DNA of 22,326 nt from a virus: positions 1-22,326 of IMG/VR virus record IMGVR_UViG_3300050035_000081; one strand, given 5' to 3'. The translations under genes and the position numbers were made by a program. How positions within the stretch are numbered: the first letter of the stretch is position 1; each line of letters starts with the position of its first letter. The notes beneath the pieces were generated by a model, which was not told the DNA's origin, did no database searches, and saw only the letters and a list, made by a program, of their open reading frames with translations. Shown in pieces: positions 20,739 through 22,326 of this stretch.

Positions 20739-21185
20739 TTAATTTACAACCATATTACCAGTCATTACGATGCTACCATCTTGAACTTTGGGCGTAACAG
20801 GATTACTGTTCTCGCCTTCATGCCATATTTTCACATCACACATTGGAATGTTAAAAAAACCGTCAAGTGTAACTACCGTTAATACAATCTCATCATATTC
20901 AACGTCAAAAACGTTATACAATACAATGGTGTCTCCTGTCTTAAATACGATATGTACAGCGGTTAAAGTATCAGGTTCATCATCTGCGCACCCATCACAA
21001 TCTTTACAATCAGGATTATCTTTGTCGTCTGTGCTCTTATCGTCTTCGTATGGCGCGTCAATATCTACTTCATCGTCGTCTATGTATGCACCACTGGCAA
21101 TAGATTGTTCTACATCGTACACATACTGGTCTTTGGCGTTAGATGGACGCAAGCGCGCTAATGGTGCTTTTGATTCTAATTTCAA
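20739..21185 (-). CDS. Acidic hypothetical protein with Asp/Cys-rich centre (TTG start)
   Basis: 148 residues from TTG 21185, which overlaps the TGA of the previous gene and has AAGGGG 8-9 nt upstream. The N-terminus is KLESKAPLARLRPSNAKDQY; then an acidic region (DDDEVDIDAPYEDDKSTDDK) and a Cys cluster (DCKDCDGCADDE); the last 70 residues are beta-rich (HIVFKTGDTIVLYNVFDVEY), perhaps a small barrel. Function unknown. Confidence 0.65.
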   Translation of the reverse strand: MKLESKAPLARLRPSNAKDQYVYDVEQSIASGAYIDDDEVDIDAPYEDDKSTDDKDNPDCKDCDGCADDEPDTLTAVHIVFKTGDTIVLYNVFDVEYDEIVLTVVTLDGFFNIPMCDVKIWHEGENSNPVTPKVQDGSIVMTGNMVVN

Positions 21186-21385
21186 TTATTTACCCCTTCG
21201 TGCGCTTTTCGGTAAGCAATATAGTGATCGAAAACATCACTAAAAAACTTCTCCATTAAGATATTTAACAACGCAGGATTACGCTCACAAGCTGAAAAAT
21301 CAACCTTAATGCACTTGCCGTATATGTGGCAGTCAGGATTATCCTTATACAACTTGACAAGTTTGACCAGTTTGTCGTCTTTCAA
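21182..21385 (-). CDS. Small hypothetical protein (TTG start)
   Basis: 67 residues. TTG 21385 is chosen: it follows the previous stop directly and has GGGTGGGGTAAAAAA upstream, matching the AAGGGGTAAA style of ribosome site used nearby. An ATG at 21466 would overlap the previous gene by 77 nt. Sequence begins KDDKLVKLVKLYKDNPDC and ends in a helical MEKFFSDVFDHYIAYRKAHE. Function unknown. Confidence 0.55.
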   Translation of the reverse strand: MKDDKLVKLVKLYKDNPDCHIYGKCIKVDFSACERNPALLNILMEKFFSDVFDHYIAYRKAHEGVNN

Positions 21386-21389
21386 TTTT

Positions 21390-21578
21390 TTACCCCACCC
21401 ATCCGCATATACGTGCAATACGTTTCGCAAACAACACGGGTTCGTTTGTAGTGTTACCGTACTCATCTAATGCACAAAAATATTGAGTAGCCAATTTGCT
21501 ACAATTATGAACGTCTTTCGATGTCTCGTGCAGTTCTTTTGTGTACGCGATTGCCTTCTGAATTTGTGATTGTGCCAT
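21390..21578 (-). CDS. Small helical hypothetical protein
   Basis: 62 residues from ATG 21578, the start best spaced from GGAAGGG; in-frame ATGs at 21629, 21587 and 21584 are less well placed. Contains AQSQIQKAIAYTKELHETSK and a second part with NCSKLATQYFCALDEYGNTT. Only 4 nt separate its stop from the next TTG start. Function unknown. Confidence 0.55.
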   Translation of the reverse strand: MAQSQIQKAIAYTKELHETSKDVHNCSKLATQYFCALDEYGNTTNEPVLFAKRIARICGWVG

Positions 21579-21732
21579 TCCCATCATCCCTTCCAGTGTC
21601 GGTGTAAGATAAAATATCCGTGTACCCATAAGTTTCGAGTTCGCGCCATACCATAGTATAACGCGCAGTCACGAGGAATGTCCCCGCCAATCCATCTATT
21701 TTGTATGTTAGGTATTCTTCCAGTGACCCCAC
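21505..21732 (-). CDS. Possible small protein sharing a conserved segment with the 20664 repeat
   Basis: A GTG at 21732 opens 75 codons: GSLEEYLTYKIDGLAGTF, LVTARYTMVWRELETYGYTD, ILSYTDTG. The AGTFLVTAR...WREL.TY..T..LS segment is also encoded upstream of the 20602 gene, and many of the differences are synonymous or conservative, which suggests this frame has been translated. Against it: a weak ribosome site, a GTG start and a 74-nt overlap with the next gene. It might be a leader peptide. Confidence 0.4.
   Translation of the reverse strand: MGSLEEYLTYKIDGLAGTFLVTARYTMVWRELETYGYTDILSYTDTGRDDGNGTITNSEGNRVHKRTARDIERRS
21637..21688. repeat. Leader repeat, copy 2
   Basis: The partner of 20664-20712. 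It lies inside the possible 21505-21732 frame, upstream of the 21578 start. One codon-length indel separates the copies, so the reading frame is kept. Confidence 0.75.
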
Positions 21733-21772
21733 GAAGTGCCAACCTATTAAACTATAGAGGACACTCTACGCA

Positions 21773-21850
21773 TCCGCTAATGGGAATCGAACCCATATCA
21801 CCTAACATTTACTTGGCGCATTACCACAATGCTACCATGATTGCAATCGC
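21773..21850 (-). tRNA. tRNA-like remnant
   Basis: A perfect T arm (ATGGG-TTCGATT-CCCAT, 21796-21780) and a D-arm-like GCAT-TGTGGTA-ATGC are at the correct distance. The anticodon arm is only CCAA...TT-A-GG, and the 3' acceptor strand TAGCGGA has no 5' partner and no CCA. An outer GACACT...AGTGTC repeat encloses the whole. Probably a decayed tRNA; a different structured RNA is possible. Confidence 0.35.
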
Positions 21851-21887
21851 CACCATGGAAAGTGTCTGAATCTTCATATCCAAGCAT
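21798..21887 (-). CDS. Possible 29-residue peptide overlapping the tRNA-like sequence
   Basis: ATG 21887, with GGAAG 8 nt upstream and a strong promoter about 20 nt further, opens MLGYEDSDTFHGGDCNH and ends VVMRQVNVR. It overlaps the tRNA-like D arm, so it may be accidental. Confidence 0.3.
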   Translation of the reverse strand: MLGYEDSDTFHGGDCNHGSIVVMRQVNVR

Positions 21888-21912
21888 TGTCGTTCTTCCT
21901 ATCGACTCTTTA

Positions 21913-21941
21913 ACTATACCACAACCCGGACAGCAAGTCAA
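21913..21941 (-). promoter_or_regulatory. Strong sigma70-type promoter
   Basis: TTGACT (21941-21936), 17-nt spacer, TATAGT (21918-21913) on the minus strand. Start near 21906. It would drive the tRNA-like remnant, the leader-repeat genes and the small-gene operon to the left. Confidence 0.7.
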
Positions 21942-21958
21942 GGGGTGTTGGATAATAT

Positions 21959-22264
21959 TTAAGAACCTACCGCAGTACCATCGTCTAACCACTTAAATTC
22001 AGATACAGGACGATGCATACGACATTCACAACAATACGTCGCACCATAGAAACCAGGATTAACAGCATAAGTTTCTGCACACGCATCCGGCATTGAAGTT
22101 ACACCACCACACTTATCATGTTTGTATGACTTGCGAAACGGGCGAACATACCCCTGTCTCAATTGTTCTTTAGACAATGCTAAATACACTTCGTTCTGTT
22201 CTTTAGGTTCTATGTCTACACCATGACCTAATCGAGAATCAGTAGGGTCTGTTGTAATAGCCAT
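21959..22264 (-). CDS. Phage hypothetical protein with Cys/His zinc-binding end
   Basis: 101 residues. The sequence pattern GYVRPFRKSYKHDKCGGVT, then CAETYAVNPGFYGATYCCEC and RMHRPVSEFKWLDDGTAVGS is one I know from many phage genomes, usually labelled hypothetical. Its Cys residues (KCGG, YCCEC) probably hold a zinc. Role unknown. AAGGCGG is 8 nt upstream of ATG 22264. The last 62 bases of the window contain only this leader. Confidence 0.75.
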   Translation of the reverse strand: MAITTDPTDSRLGHGVDIEPKEQNEVYLALSKEQLRQGYVRPFRKSYKHDKCGGVTSMPDACAETYAVNPGFYGATYCCECRMHRPVSEFKWLDDGTAVGS

Positions 22265-22326
22265 AAAAGAAACCGCCTTTTGTTTTTTTCATCATGGGTC
22301 ACTGTTCTACTCAAGACATTATGGAG

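Noticed and set aside
1-22326. CRISPR array, anti-CRISPR or diversity-generating retroelement
   Set aside because: No regular direct repeats with spacers, no reverse transcriptase and no template/variable repeat pair were seen.

Overview
The window is a segment of a tailed double-stranded DNA phage (or prophage) genome. Almost every gene lies on the minus strand and reads right to left. The left 14 kb is a head and packaging module in canonical order: terminase large subunit, portal (DUF1073 type), Mu-F-like head morphogenesis protein, DUF2213 protease/scaffold, cement protein, DUF2184 major capsid protein and DUF4054 connector. The host cannot be read from the sequence. The integrase suggests a temperate or formerly temperate phage, but I see no repressor.

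Layout. 1-504: connector genes. 505-1083: no intact gene; it holds a decayed IS200/IS605-type (tnpB) element with its own promoter, and a repeat shared with the portal leader. 1084-2757: a large two-domain glycosyltransferase inside the head operon. 2767-11218: head genes, with a plus-strand tRNA-Arg embedded at 6681. 11436-11956: an HNH endonuclease gene broken by a second IS200/IS605-like hairpin element. 12014-14206: terminase large subunit carrying an intein exactly in its Walker A motif. 14467-17722: small phage genes, a tRNA cluster (Thr, Ser, degenerate Tyr-like), a DUF4406 gene and a frameshifted DUF5664-type gene. 17741-18926: a plus-strand tyrosine recombinase with divergent promoters and repeated AAAGTG-type motifs on both sides. 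18931-22264: a train of small accessory genes, including a polynucleotide-kinase-like P-loop protein, a two-helix membrane peptide and a zinc-ribbon peptide, and ending at the right with a strong promoter over a tRNA-like remnant.

The most striking object is the terminase intein. Its splicing blocks are encoded on the minus strand in frame with terminase. The stretch where an in-frame homing endonuclease domain normally sits is instead occupied by an HNH endonuclease gene on the opposite strand, with a candidate promoter of its own. The terminase/intein frame stays open across the whole antisense gene. The arrangement makes one stretch of DNA serve a self-splicing protein on one strand and a probable homing nuclease on the other. 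I know of no described intein built this way.

Several layers of mobile DNA sit in or beside structural genes: the intein with its antisense HNH, a broken second HNH gene, and two IS200/IS605-like remnants. The segment has repeatedly been invaded by homing and transposable elements.
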